Origin: Lamellibrachia columna
Lineage: Eukaryota; Annelida; Polychaeta; Sabellida; Siboglinidae
Reading direction: 5' to 3'
Assembly: GCA_963662155.1 (NCBI GenBank)
Contig: OY759261.1
Location: 35,220,522-35,284,521, forward strand
DNA: 64,000 nt
Position 1 is the stretch's first letter; the number at the start of each line of letters is the position of its first letter. The notes below the pieces were generated by a model. That model was given only the letters and a program-made list of their open reading frames with translations, was not told where the DNA came from and searched no databases. A program made the position numbers and the translations under genes. Shown piece by piece: positions 11,275-21,510 of the stretch.

Positions 11275-12621
11275 CAGGCATGGGGCAATTAACCTGCAAA
11301 GTTAATTAAATTACAATTAACTCAGAAATTCTCCAATTAAATTAAACTCACATATTTCTCAGGTCAATTAAATTAAATTAACCTCCCAAATTCTTCAATT
11401 AAATTAACAATTAATTTTATTCAATTAACAAATAACAGTTATATCATGTGTTGGTATAAATGTTTGCACATTTAAAACAGTTCTAAAATCACAAGACTTT
11501 TAACAGAAATGTGTTTTGTAACTTTGTTGGAAAGAGATTTGTTCACACAATATCTACATGCCAAGACATTTCTTCATGGGGCATATGATTACATTTTAAA
11601 AGTGGTAGATACTTGTTAAAATATATTATTTATCTGAAAGGTATGAAAAGTTGTGGCTGAATATTTGCACGTGTTGGGTTTCCTCCTATATTTAAATGCC
11701 AAATTAGTAAAACCGGACTACAAACATCATTTCTATGATGATGTCTGCACAGACATCATTTGTATGATGATGTCTATAGTCCGGTTGTTACATATGCAGT
11801 GTTTTATACTGAATCATTAGGTTTCCCCTTTACGTGTTTGCATTTAAATATGTACACACTATTTTGTATGCATCACTAGACCTGGCATGTTTCTGATGTA
11901 AGTTGGCACTGTAAAAAGATCCCAAACTGATGCCATATTACATTTCTCTACATCTCCCCATTAACAGTTATACGTACACATAAAATTATAGATGCATACC
12001 CGGGTAGGTCTAATGGCCCCCATAGGTCCACTTGGCTGCAAGTTGCCAGCCCCAAATGTTTAATTTAAACAGAAATTTGCAGAATCCAAGATTAGCCATC
12101 AACTTATCACCCTACCAGCGGATATTCTATTGTCTAGGCCTCACTCCAATTCACAGGTGCTGAATTACCAGCCACCACAGTTGGTATGGTTGGTACAGTG
12201 TATAATATACATGCAGGTTAATTGCCCCATGCCTCGTGGTCATCTCATGTCCTGACAGATAACCAACTAAGGGGTCATCTCATGTCCCAGCAGTTAACCA
12301 ACTAAGGGGGTCATCTCATGTATCATATTATGCGTTCTGTGATGTTCTCCCTCCCAGTCACACACGTCTGAACCTGATCTCTCTCAGGCTAGTGACTGAA
12401 ATAGTGTCTGCAGGCCTTCTGAAAACACCTGGATAACATGGCTATCTAGTAATATTGTTAACTGTTGAATGAGCACTTAATTGAGAGCTAATTGGAAATT
12501 TGTCAATTAAATTAAATTAAACCTTTTGGTAAAGTTAATTAAATAAATTAAATTAGCCTTTCTGGAAACGTTAATTAATTAAATTAAATTAACTTAATCG
12601 AGTTAATTCAATTAACAATCA
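11275..12621. mobile_element. non-autonomous hAT-like insertion inside the 35-bp array
   Basis: The left end is CAGGCATGGGGCAATTAACC. The outer sequence on both sides is the 35-bp array in the same orientation. Flanking 8-mers ATGACAAT (11267-11274) and ATGACCAT (12622-12629) look like an 8-bp target duplication with one mismatch, as expected for hAT. The subterminal regions are rich in AATTAA on both sides and align as inverted repeats. No transposase frame was found. Inside, 12212-12234 is a second, inverted copy of the left end, still attached to two inverted array units (12236-12321). Confidence 0.6.
11711..11786. repeat. 76-bp imperfect palindrome
   Basis: AACCGGACTA at the left end is matched by TAGTCCGGTT at the right, and the inner arms (CATCATTTCTATGATGATGT and its imperfect complement) continue to the centre. 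It could form a long hairpin. It lies inside the hAT-like insertion. Confidence 0.85.
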
Positions 12622-12629
12622 ATGACCAT

Positions 12630-13195
12630 TTAGTTGGTTATCTGTCGGGACATGAGATCACCCCCTTCGTTGGTTACCTGCTGGGACATGAGATGACCCT
12701 ATAGTTGGTTATCTGCTGGGACATGAGACGACCCCTTCGTTGGTTACCTGCTGGGACATGAGATTACCCTATAGTTGGTTACCTGCTGGGATATGAGACG
12801 ACCCCTTCATTGGTTACCTGCTAGGACATGACTCCTTAGTTGGTTACCTGTTGGACATGAGATGACCCCTTCGTTGGTTACCTGCTGGGACGAGATGACC
12901 CTATAGTTGGTTACTTGCTGGGACATGAGAAGACCCCCTTCGTTGGTTATCTGCTGGGACATGAGATTACCCTATAGTTGGTTACCTGCTGGGACATGAG
13001 ATGACCCTATAGTTGGTTACCTGCTGGGACATGAGATGGCCCCTTTGTTGGTTACCTGCTGGGATATGAGATGACCCCTTCGTTGGTTACCTGCTGGGAC
13101 ATGAGATTACCCTATAGTTGGTTACCTGCTGGGACATGAGATGGCCCCTTTGTTGGTTACCTGCTGGGACATGAGATGACCCCTTTGTTGGTTAC
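12630..13195. repeat. 35-bp minisatellite abutting the SEPSECS exon 5 donor
   Basis: On the minus strand each unit reads GTAACCAACAAAGGGGTCAT then CTCATGTCCCAGCAG, 35 bp, about 16 units. The first unit starts exactly at the splice donor of the exon at 13196-13402, and every unit boundary recreates a CAG|GTAACC donor-like site. The array fills the start of the intron. Confidence 0.9.
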
Positions 13196-13402
13196 CTATC
13201 GGGGACTTGAGGAGCGAAGCAGCAGGTCGTTGTCATCACACTGCATATGTTGTCTGCTCCCAGTTCGGCAATCTTACTCCCGAGTGGCGCTAAGTCCATG
13301 CGTCCATCATTGTATGCCCCACCTGCTGTGACAATCAACTTGAAACGTGACTTCTGGGCAATTCTTGGCCAAAGCACATATTTTGTATTTGGATGGAACA
13401 TT
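13196..13402 (-). pseudogene. SEPSECS: SEPSECS exon (central PLP-domain segment)
   Basis: The minus strand gives YVLWPRIAQKSRFKLIVTAG, then RMDLAPLGSKIAELGADNIC and TTTCCFAPQVPDR. Animal SepSecS has [20 protein letters not shown] and STTSCFAPRVPDR at this place. The enzyme is the PLP-dependent synthase that turns phosphoseryl-tRNA(Sec) into selenocysteinyl-tRNA(Sec). Splice signals look real: acceptor GACTAG before 13402 and donor AG|GTAACC at 13195. About nine residues are missing after VTAG compared with the human protein. The PLP lysine is encoded further on, and that part is not found in this window. Could be a live exon of a gene continuing elsewhere, but its neighbours are damaged. Confidence 0.87.
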
Positions 13403-13708
13403 CTAGTCACAAGTTATTGTTAGGACGCCATTGACTTTTTGAGTACAACTTATCACATATCTGTCAATTTTAGTTTAATACAATCAGTAGATAATTTGTT
13501 CCATTCATTTAACATCCGTCATGAGAATGGGTACTTTCTAATATCCAGTCTGTACTTTTCTTTTATTAATGCTGCTCTGTGTCTTGTTTTTGTACTACAA
13601 CCTTAAGTTTGAAGACAATATTTCTATCAATATCTTCACAGACATTCACTTGCAATTAGACAAAGAATTTCTAGTTTTACTATTATACTGAATAGCAAAT
13701 GAGGTTAT

Positions 13709-13788
13709 CCTTAGGAAATCCTGTAGAACCTGTACTAGAACACCAGAACCACCTGTTACAATCAGTATATGTAACACACCACTACTTT
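13709..13788 (-). pseudogene. SEPSECS: probable SEPSECS exon, strongly diverged
   Basis: After the acceptor TTGTGTCACAG the minus strand encodes SSGVLHILIVTGGSGVLVQV then LQDFLR. It is 26 residues, exactly the length of the human segment between the preceding and following exon matches, with the same G and LR positions (known sequence ...VVPMATGMSLTLCFLTLR). Identity is low and the expected GT donor is replaced by GA (AAG|GATAAC). The position and ungapped fit support the call. The divergence points to decay. Confidence 0.6.
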
Positions 13789-13933
13789 CTGTGACACAAA
13801 ATAAGAATATACTGTGTTGCTGAACTTGGAAATGTTGTATACATGTACAATTGATAAAAACGTGTGAGACAGCATTTTTCACCTTTGTAGTTACGTAACT
13901 GAACCCAGCCCTGACATGTATAATCCACCAGAT

Positions 13934-14157
13934 GTTAGACGTGATCTGTCCCAGGAGTCTGATGGTATCCAGCACTATGGCAGTGGCAAGTTAGACATGA
14001 TCTGTCCCAGGAGTCTGATGGCATCCAGCACTATGGCAGTGGCAAGTTACACATGATCTGTCTGAGGAGTCTGAAGGCATCCAGCACTATGGCAGTGGCA
14101 AGTTAGACATGATCTGTCCCAGGAGTCTGATGGCATCTAGCACCATGGCAGTGGCAA
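13934..14157. repeat. 56-bp tandem repeat of SEPSECS exon sequence, 4 copies
   Basis: Units start at 13934, 13990, 14046 and 14102. Each encodes, on the minus strand, [17 protein letters not shown] peptide, the end of the exon at 14102-14237. As 56 is not divisible by three, each copy shifts the frame. No GT donor is visible at the expected exon end in any unit. Confidence 0.88.
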
Positions 14158-14237
14158 GTTTCATAAGCACACTTGAGCCAGCTGTCTTTTGTTGCACAGC
14201 AGAAATGTGTCCTGATCTACCAATGCCACGACCTAAT
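14102..14237 (-). pseudogene. SEPSECS: SEPSECS P-loop exon
   Basis: The minus strand after acceptor TGTTGTAG (14238-14240) reads [20 protein letters not shown] then [20 protein letters not shown]. The family has [20 protein letters not shown], the phosphate-binding loop that contacts the phosphoseryl group, with D changed to H and P to Q here. The junction with the upstream exon is in phase (AG|A = Arg) and aligns residue by residue with the human protein. The 3' end runs into the 56-bp repeats. Confidence 0.9.
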
Positions 14238-14332
14238 CTACAACAGCACATAATATGTATTACATGATTACTACAATTGACAACAAATAAACAATATATT
14301 ATACAGTTAATTTCAACTACACCGGGATAATC

Positions 14333-14775
14333 TGCAAAAAGTCTAACTGGTGGTAACCACGACACATGGTCTCAATGTACACAACAGTTGATGTTCCCTC
14401 AAAATATGACACAAGCTACAAACTTAGGATTTTAATTAATGATAGCCAAGTTCATAACAAACACAAATTTAACATCCACAGCGCATGATCAATTTAAATA
14501 TACATCATAGACACTATTTTTAATATTAAAACCTGTTTTTATTAATTATGGCCAAATTTATTGCAATGTTTTACGCTGTTTAATATTAAATTTGCAAAGT
14601 ATATTTCAATTGAGCATGTGGTGTGGATTTTAAATTTGCGTTCTGTAATAAATTTGGCCACCATTAATTAAGTTTATATGTAAGGTCATAACTTGCATCA
14701 CAGTTTGAGGGAACACTGACTGTCGTGGTCTTGTACATTTAGACCTTGTGTTTTGGTTATCATCAGTTAGGCTAC
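14333..14775. mobile_element. MITE-like or foldback long inverted repeat in a SEPSECS intron
   Basis: The two halves are imperfect inverted copies. GTCTAACTGGTGGTAACC (14331-) pairs with GGTTATCATCAGTTAGGC (-14773), ATGTTCCCTC (14391-14400) with GAGGGAACAC (14708-14717), and the inner arms AATTAATGATAGCCAAGTTC and GAATTTGGCCACCATTAATT-type sequence are also paired. Arms are about 190 bp each with a short AT-rich centre near 14550. No coding capacity. An inner TTAA-bounded element (14435-14670) may be nested. Confidence 0.75.
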
Positions 14776-15027
14776 AGAATAGTAATAGTTCAATGACAAA
14801 AGTTTATTTTACATTTCCTTTAATATTTTATCCTTGACCAAACTATTTAAGGTGGAAGTATTTTCCACAAATATGCACTATTATTTCAAATCATCAGTAA
14901 ATTTCCCGTCATAAAGGCCAGCATTTTGTTACTTCAAAACATTGCAGTAAATGTAATCACATGATACCTTCTGTGAGTGATGCAACATTTGTATTAACAA
15001 GATTTAATTGCAATGATTGCGGTCTAC

Positions 15028-15182
15028 CTGAAGAGACGATTCCTCTCAAGTTGGGAGGTGATGCGGGCTTCCCTCTCTCCCATGCCACAGTTCCCTAGGA
15101 AGTTGTTGCTGTCCATCACTGACAGTTGTTGTATGATGTACTCTATGGTGACGTCATCCCACCCATCTGTTGGTCATTTCCT
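15028..15182 (-). pseudogene. SEPSECS: SEPSECS exon 2 with TGA at a cysteine position
   Basis: The minus strand between acceptor TGTGACAG (15183-) and donor GTAGAC (15022-15027) encodes RK-TGA-PTDGWDDVTIEYI, then SVMDSNNFLGNCGMGEREAR. Human SepSecS has GKCPENGWDE...AIMDSNNFLGNCGVGERE. The NFLGNCG.GERE block is diagnostic. The TGA (15174-15176) replaces the cysteine of the KCP motif. Everything downstream in the exon is open and in phase with the exon at 14237. Exon 1 was not found upstream. Confidence 0.9.
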
Positions 15183-15239
15183 CTGTCACAGAAAACATCT
15201 ACTATGGGATGTGTAAACATCTGTGTGCACACGTGTTGT

Positions 15240-15600
15240 GTGTGGGAGTCATGGCTCCTTCCCATTACAGCTACTTCCCGTTACAGCTACTTCCCGTTAT
15301 AGCTATTATTGTGGCAGCAACTAATTTGGCATTGAAACTAATCCCGTTATAGCTACTTACTTGACTCTATTCTTGAGCCAAGAGAGAAGCAATTATTTCA
15401 GATGATGTACAGCATAAAAATACATGATGTGTATGCATTACAGTTTTATTAAGACATAAATACATTAATTGTACAGAGTACTCAGTATAAGATACTCCAT
15501 ATATTATGCCCAACATTATGAATTGAATGAAAGTCATGTATCACAAGTGAATGTCATTCTAACATCAGCAAGTACCACCGGTAACTGTCATCAATCACAA
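15240..15600. other. no gene recognised
   Basis: A 16-bp phrase CTTCCCGTTAYAGCTA occurs twice near 15275-15305 with a third relative at 15340. GTGAATGTCA...CTAAC-like text is doubled near 15547-15615. Nothing coding was seen. Confidence 0.5.
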
Positions 15601-15726
15601 GTGAATGTCACTCTAATTTAAATTTAAAGTGTTCAGCTGCAAACAGAAAACTCAGAACAAATTTTTCCCCCATCACATACTCCTGTTTGAACTGAGTCAG
15701 ACGCTGGTTCACAATCCTCTTCTTCT

Positions 15727-16022
15727 GTGGTGGTGGTAGGGCTGCATCATGTGGTGGTTGGGCTGCATCATGTGGTGGTAGGGCTGCATCATGTGGTGGT
15801 TGGGCTGCATCATGTGGTGGTTGGGCTGCATCATGTGGTGGTTGGGCTGCACCATGTGGTAGTTGGGCTGCACAATGTGGTGGTTGGGCTGCATCATGTG
15901 GTGGTTGGGCTGCATCATGTGGTGGTAGGGCTGCATCATGTGGTGGTTGGGCTGCATCATGTGGTGGTAGGGCTGCATCATGTGGTGGTTGGGCTGCATC
16001 ATGCCGTGGTTGGGCTGCACCA
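15727..16022. repeat. 21-bp repeat in the transposase tail, ~14 copies
   Basis: GGGCTGCATCATGTGGTGGT recurs every 21 bp. On the minus strand it reads AAQPPHD repeated, in frame with EQAATELKLAHGAAQPRHD of the transposase C-terminus. It therefore looks like an in-frame expansion inside the element's own gene. Confidence 0.9.
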
Positions 16023-16296
16023 TGTGCAAGCTTCAGCTCTGTTGCTGCCTGCTCCTTCCTCGTCGCCTCCACAAACTCGAAGCTGTTGGGGTGATGTTTC
16101 CCACAAGTTTTGTGAACTTCAATTTCCACCCCTCCATGTGATTGGTCATATGTTTCTCGTCTTCTGTGTGAACGTTCCACATAGACACTGGAATCTTTAC
16201 ATCCTCGTCCAACTATGTTTTGACAAAGTAATCGTTGAAGGTGTCCAGCTGGGGATAATCCTCAGTAGGACACTCTTCCATGAGAGCCATCATCCA

Positions 16297-16475
16297 TCAT
16301 GGACATCAGCTGGAGGGAGGTGTGCCAATGGACATCAGCTGGAGGGAGGTGTGTCAATGGACATCAGCTGGAGGGAGGTGTGTCAATGGACATCAGCTGG
16401 AGGGAGGTGTGCCAATGGACATCAGCTGGAGGGAGGTGTGCCAATGGACATCAGCTGGAGGGAGGTGTGCCAATG
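16297..16475. repeat. 29-bp repeat in the transposase core, ~6-7 copies
   Basis: GGACATCAGCTGGAGGGAGG + TGTGCCAAT, 29 bp. On the minus strand the unit encodes LAHLPPADV, the conserved LA.LP..DV region of the MULE domain. 29 is not divisible by three, so the expansion destroys the frame. Confidence 0.9.
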
Positions 16476-17440
16476 CAGCCATTGAACACACGTTTACGCA
16501 CAACACTATCCTTCCGTGTGTACTGCACAGACAGACTAACAATCTACATTGTCCTCCACAAGCACTGGTTGAAATGGAAGTTGCATCCAGATATCTGACA
16601 CACTGGATACAACTCATTGGCAACACCTACAGATGCTGCCTCATAGTCTAATCTCAGCTTAGGTGGATTAAACACCAGACTGAGATCCTCACACTTGGAA
16701 TGTATGTTAAGAAACAAGTCTGTAAGTTTCCTTACGTTTGTCAAGAAGCAGAGCATACAATAGCATACACCACAGGCAGTGTCTCCAAACTACTTCCGGA
16801 TCCAACGCTGACATGGAGGGTGTAGAGTTGATGAAACAACTTGGGCACAGTTTTGAAGGTGTTGTCACTTTGCACATCAGTTGACTCACACAGTAGATGC
16901 AGATTGTCCTCTGTGGCAAATGCAATAATCCTGTGATTGTCAAAGGCAAGAAAATCCTTGCCATCTAGTTGCTGTAGTTGCCTTGAAGCCAGATATCTTC
17001 TCGTCGAGTGGAGAGATTAGGCAACTGCAGACGCCTCTGGTTGTACATTCCATGTTTCACGGAGTGGAAGCGTGGAATGTTTATTACACATCCAAACGAG
17101 CATGTTTCCACATGTTGGAGATCACCTTTGTTACCTGACACTGGGCCACATCAGGAGGGTGGTCACGCTCACCACTTCGTAAAGACACCAGCCTCATTGG
17201 TCGTCAGTGGTGACTTGCATTTAATGTCACATCTGGTACACACTTGTTGCCATTTGGTCCAGTATGCCTACATCGGAACCTGTAGCCTCTGTATATGGCA
17301 GAAGGCTTCCCATATTTGTTTGTTGCAAACTCGACCACCTCCATCTTCGATAATGTTATGTAGATACAGATACAATGTTTTCAGTGATACTAAACATAGA
17401 ATGAATCATGGTGAAAATGTCTCAGCTAATAGCCACTACT

Positions 17441-18836
17441 CCAAAGAAGCCATGTACAATACTGCCAGTTACATGGGTCTTGGTATAATGAGTTATGCCT
17501 TTAACCAATACCCCCAAAGAAGCCATGACAAAACTGCCAGTTACATGGGTCTTGGTATAATGAGTTATGCCTTTAACCAATACCCCCAAAGAAGCCATGA
17601 CAAAACTGCCAGTTACATGGGTCTTGGTATAATGAGTTATGCCTTTAACCAATACCCCCAAAGAAGCCATGACAAAACTGCCAGTTACATGGGTCTTGGT
17701 ATAATGAGTTATGCCTTTAACCAATACCCCCAAAGAAGCCATGACAAAACTGCCAGTTACATGGGTCTTGGTATAATGAGTTATGCCTTTAACCAATACC
17801 CCCAAAGAAGCCATGACAAAACTGCCAGTTACATGGGTCTTGGTATAATGAGTTATGCCTTTAACCAATACCCCCAAAGAAGCCATGACAAAACTGCCAG
17901 TTACATGGGTCTTGGTATAATGAGTTATGCCTTTAACCAATACCCCAAAGAAGCCATGACAAAACTGCCAGTTACATGGGTCTTGGTATAATGAGTTATG
18001 CCTTTAACCAATACCCCCAAAGAAGCCATGACAAAACTGCCAGTTACGTGGGTCTTGGTATAATGAGTTATGCCTTTAACCAATACCCCCAAAGAAGCCA
18101 TGACAAAACTGCCAGTTACATGGGTCTTGGTATAATGAGTTATGCCTTTAACCAATACCCCCAAAGAAGCCATGACAAAACTGCCAGTTACGTGGGTCTT
18201 GGTATAATGAGTTATGCCTTTAACCAATACCCCCAAAGAAGCCATGACAAAACTGCCAGTTACATGGGTCTTGGTATAATGAGTTATGCCTTTAACCAAT
18301 ACCCCCAAAGAAGCCATGACAAAACTGCCAGTTACATGGGTCTTGGTATAATGAGTTATGCCTTTAACCAATACCCCCAAAGAAGCCATGACAAAACTGC
18401 CAGTTACATGGGTCTTGGTATAATGAGTTATGCCTTTAACCAATACCCCCAAAGAAGCCATGACAAAACTGCCAGTTACGTGGGTCTTGGTATAATGAGT
18501 TATGCCTTTAACCAATACCCCCAAAGAAGCCATGACAAAACTGCCAGTTACATGGGTCTTGGTATAATGAGTTATGCCTTTAACCAATACCCCCAAAGAA
18601 GCCATGACAAAACTGCCAGTTACATGGGTCTTGGTATAATGAGTTATGCCTTTAACCAATACCCCCAAAGAAGCCATGACAAAACTGCCAGTTACATGGG
18701 TCTTGGTATAATGAGTTATGCCTTTAACCAATGCCCCCAAAGAAGCCATGTACAATACTGCCAGTTACATGGGTCTTGGTATAATGAGTTATGCCTTTAA
18801 CCAATACCCCCCCCCAAAGAAGCTATGACAAAACTG
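17441..18836. repeat. 72-bp minisatellite, ~19 copies
   Basis: Unit GCCATGACAAAACTGCCAGT... 72 bp, over 95% identical. One unit has lost a C (17941-17945), which splits the open frame into two (ending 17991 and starting 17976). The first unit (17446) and the next-to-last (18745) share the variant GCCATGTACAATACTGCC, absent from all inner units. Long frames on both strands (up to 327 codons) are by-products of the 24-codon period. Confidence 0.95.
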
Positions 18837-18907
18837 CCAGTTACATGAATTTTGGTAAACCATTTATGTTTTTAACCACATACAGATAAATTAATGTTCC
18901 CCTCCTC

Positions 18908-18945
18908 AGCTTTTTAGCCTCACTGAGGCTGATAAAAAACTAGTG
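18908..18945. other. imperfect hairpin (AGCCTCACTGAGGCT core)
   Basis: AGCCTCA and TGAGGCT flank a single C, extended by TTTTT/AAAAA with a small bulge. Role unknown. Confidence 0.5.
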
Positions 18946-19930
18946 TTTCCGGCAGTTGTTTGATTTACCTAGCCCTGGCCTAGGCTATTCAAGTACCCCG
19001 TAAATGTCTAATCTTATTGCTGTGCGTGTTCCTCGCTTGTGATCCCTGCCGCACGTACGGACTTGGGGTGAGTTTTCACACACTTTCATACACTCTTCAT
19101 TCATTGTGGAGTACAACACAAACACACGTATGCTTATGTTTACGTGATCAAATCTGACAGAAGACTTAGATAGACTGTTCGTCTGCACTACAAAAACTAC
19201 ACTCAGTTTCAGACCTGGTGACAGTGGGTGCACGATCGATATCGTACTTATTTGTCGGCTTCATGTGTGCCTAGGCTGCGACAACCCGTGCCAGTAACAC
19301 TGCTGACCAAGTGCACCACTCAATAGGGATAAGTGCAAAATGTCGAAGTAAATAATAACAATAAATGTGGAAATCGGCACCACGAGTTACGTATGAGTGT
19401 TTTACCGTTTTCATTCCGCCACCTGCTGTATTTATTTTTAACTAAATGTGCTGTGCTCTTCCGACAGATAATTGTTTTTACTGGTGTGTGATGCGACTCC
19501 CGTATACAAAGTATTCGTGTTGTACAATTGGTTATAGGTGGCATTTAGAGCCAAATTAATTTCACATATCATGAGGCACGAGTGTGGTAATTGTATGGTG
19601 AATGGGCGATAATACGGGAACATGTTTATTTCCACCGACACAACTTACGTTTTGTAGATAGAATATGTCGATAGCAATAGCAGTGCCAATGAGGGACCAC
19701 TCTTCATACCTTACACGGCTTTAGGGCAGGGACCCTGGTGTCTGTCAGTAAATCCATTAATAATCTTGAACAATTAGAGCATATCAGCCCTTTTCCTCAT
19801 ATCTTGTCTTTTTTTCAACCAAGCTGCTTCACTGCACAATTTTAGATATTATACATATATATGTATTAATGAAAATAAAAAATAACACAGTGGTTTCACA
19901 CAATTAAACTTTCCCTAAATATTAAAAAAC
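18946..19930. other. no gene recognised
   Basis: About 1 kb of unique-looking sequence. Short frames (60-82 codons, minus) have no recognisable motif. Confidence 0.4.
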
Positions 19931-19934
19931 GAAC

Positions 19935-21150
19935 TATATTATATTCACATCAGTAAATAAAAAGTACAACATCTCATCTCAAGCAATACAGATTAACGGA
20001 TCGACCATCCGTCAGGTTAACCTCACCAAATTTCTTGGTGTGTATTTAGACGAACACTTAAATTGGTCAATGCACTTGAACAAACTGGCAACTAAACTAG
20101 CACAAAATATTGGCATACTCTGTAAACTTAAAACATTTCCTCCCCTCAGACATCTTAAAAACGATTTACTGTTCTTTAGTACTTCCACATGTACAATATT
20201 GTACTCTAATATGGGCTAATACATACTCTACAAAACTTAACAAGATCAGAATGCTGCAAAAAAAAAAACGGTTAGGATCATTAACAACTCTGATTACCTC
20301 GCTCACTCTGAACCACTATATAAACAGAACAATTTACTAAAAATTGAAGATATCTATACAAACTGCAGCTAGGGCTACTTATGTACAAGCATTCTCGTCA
20401 AGCACTTCCAAACAGCATATCAACACTATTTCAAAGGAATGTTGAAATCCACAATCACAATACTAGGAACAGCAATGATTACTTTATGCACGAAGCACAG
20501 ACAAACACACGGAAATTTACAATTAAATACACTGTGCCCTTGTTCTGGAATTCCATACTGGAACACATACAGAATTCTACATCAGAAAACCAATTTAAAA
20601 ACAAGTTAAAACAACGCCTGCTCTCATCATACTGCAACATGTCCTAATTTCCCACTTAGACTTGATTCGGGCTTAACCTGAGCTAATGATGTAATGTTTT
20701 TTTTTTTAATACTAATGAATCGTCACTATATTGTTCAACTATCATTTTGCCTCACGTTGTTACATTGTGCTAGAATGTTGTATTACAACCACTTGTAATT
20801 TTCTATATGCGTCACATTTACTATTATTAACATATTTTTTGCATATACTAACAAATATTCACTATATTGTTCAATTAACAAGTCATTATTAGATTGTACT
20901 AGATTGCTGGATTAAGACGCCAAGTTGTAATGTTTTATTTTGCTTCATATCTAGTATTATTAACATAATTGCCAACTTGCAGCATCATTCCATGACAAGA
21001 TTACTATACGTAATCATGGGTGTTTCTCGCAATAAGCCCTTTGGGGTTTCCAGAGAATCTCTCGAGTTACTAAATCAAATTATTTATGACCATACCTGTA
21101 ACAACATTGTAAATGAGTAACCAAATAAACTCACATTGATTGATATGAAT
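19935..21150 (+). mobile_element. 5'-truncated LINE: end of reverse transcriptase plus 3' UTR
   Basis: The plus strand gives FLGVYLDEHLNWSMHLNKLA (about 20028-20087), YCSLVLPHVQYCTLIWANT (20184-), and in the next piece NHNTRNSNDYF...VPLFWNSI (20452-20565), the usual order after the palm domain in CR1/Jockey-type elements. Frames are broken at least twice. The sequence to 21150 contains a ~150-bp direct repeat (CACTATATTGTTCAA at 20724 and 20862) and ends near AAATAAACTC. A different family from the one at 4.3 kb. Confidence 0.85.
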
Positions 21151-21354
21151 AAAATTTTCCACCATGGGACTACCCTTAAAACCACCCATTTACATTTTTA
21201 AAGAATATCTAGTTACCATGGTTATGGTCATCCAAATTGCTTATATCATAAGTGACCTTCTTTTCACACAGACACAACAAACTGAATTTGGTCAAGATGA
21301 GTAGTTTTAAGATTACAAAAAGTTGACATAACCCATTTCCAGACCAGCCTGTCA

Positions 21355-21510
21355 GTTCACACACACTAATATATCACAGTGCACACAAGCTAATATATAT
21401 AACGGTGCACACAAGCTAACATATCACAGTTCACACACATTAATATGTCACAGTGCACACAAGCTAATATATAACGGTGCTCACAAGCTAATATATATCA
21501 CAGTGCACAT
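21355..21510. repeat. degenerate ~31-bp repeat
   Basis: CACACAAGCTAATATATCACAGTG-like units, five or six copies. Confidence 0.75.

Larger units (their letters stand above)
15600..17390 (-). pseudogene. MULE-type transposase with FLYWCH-like N-terminus, decayed
   Basis: On the minus strand, in shifting frames, the order of a Mutator-like transposase is visible. Near 17345-17210: EVVEFATNKYGKPSAIYRGY with C...H spacing of a FLYWCH-like zinc domain. Near 16900-16740: DNLHLL-like text and YALL.DKRKETYRL. Near 16650-16560: DYEAASVGVANELYP and ISGCNFHFNQCLWRT. Near 16490: ALAHLPPADV. Near 16260-16050: TEDYPQLDTFNDYFVKT, NHMEGWKLKF, KHHPNSFEFVEATRKEQAATE. These are MULE-domain hallmarks (GC.FHF.Q, EGW, HPN..F...EQ). 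At least five frameshifts or stops. Two minisatellites have expanded inside the coding sequence. Terminal inverted repeats were not located. Confidence 0.85.

Noticed and set aside
13192..13975. von Willebrand A-like domain (IVTAGG.YNDG, ILIVTGGSG)
   Set aside because: First impression. The exon order and VLWPRIAQKS / CFAPQVPDR matches identify SEPSECS instead.
15719..16485. 252-codon plus-strand ORF (VVVGLHH repeats)
   Set aside because: Antisense to the transposase C-terminal repeat.
17008..18800. 327-, 274- and 276-codon frames across the 72-bp array
   Set aside because: Repeat artefact, open on both strands. The upstream plus part is antisense to the MULE transposase.
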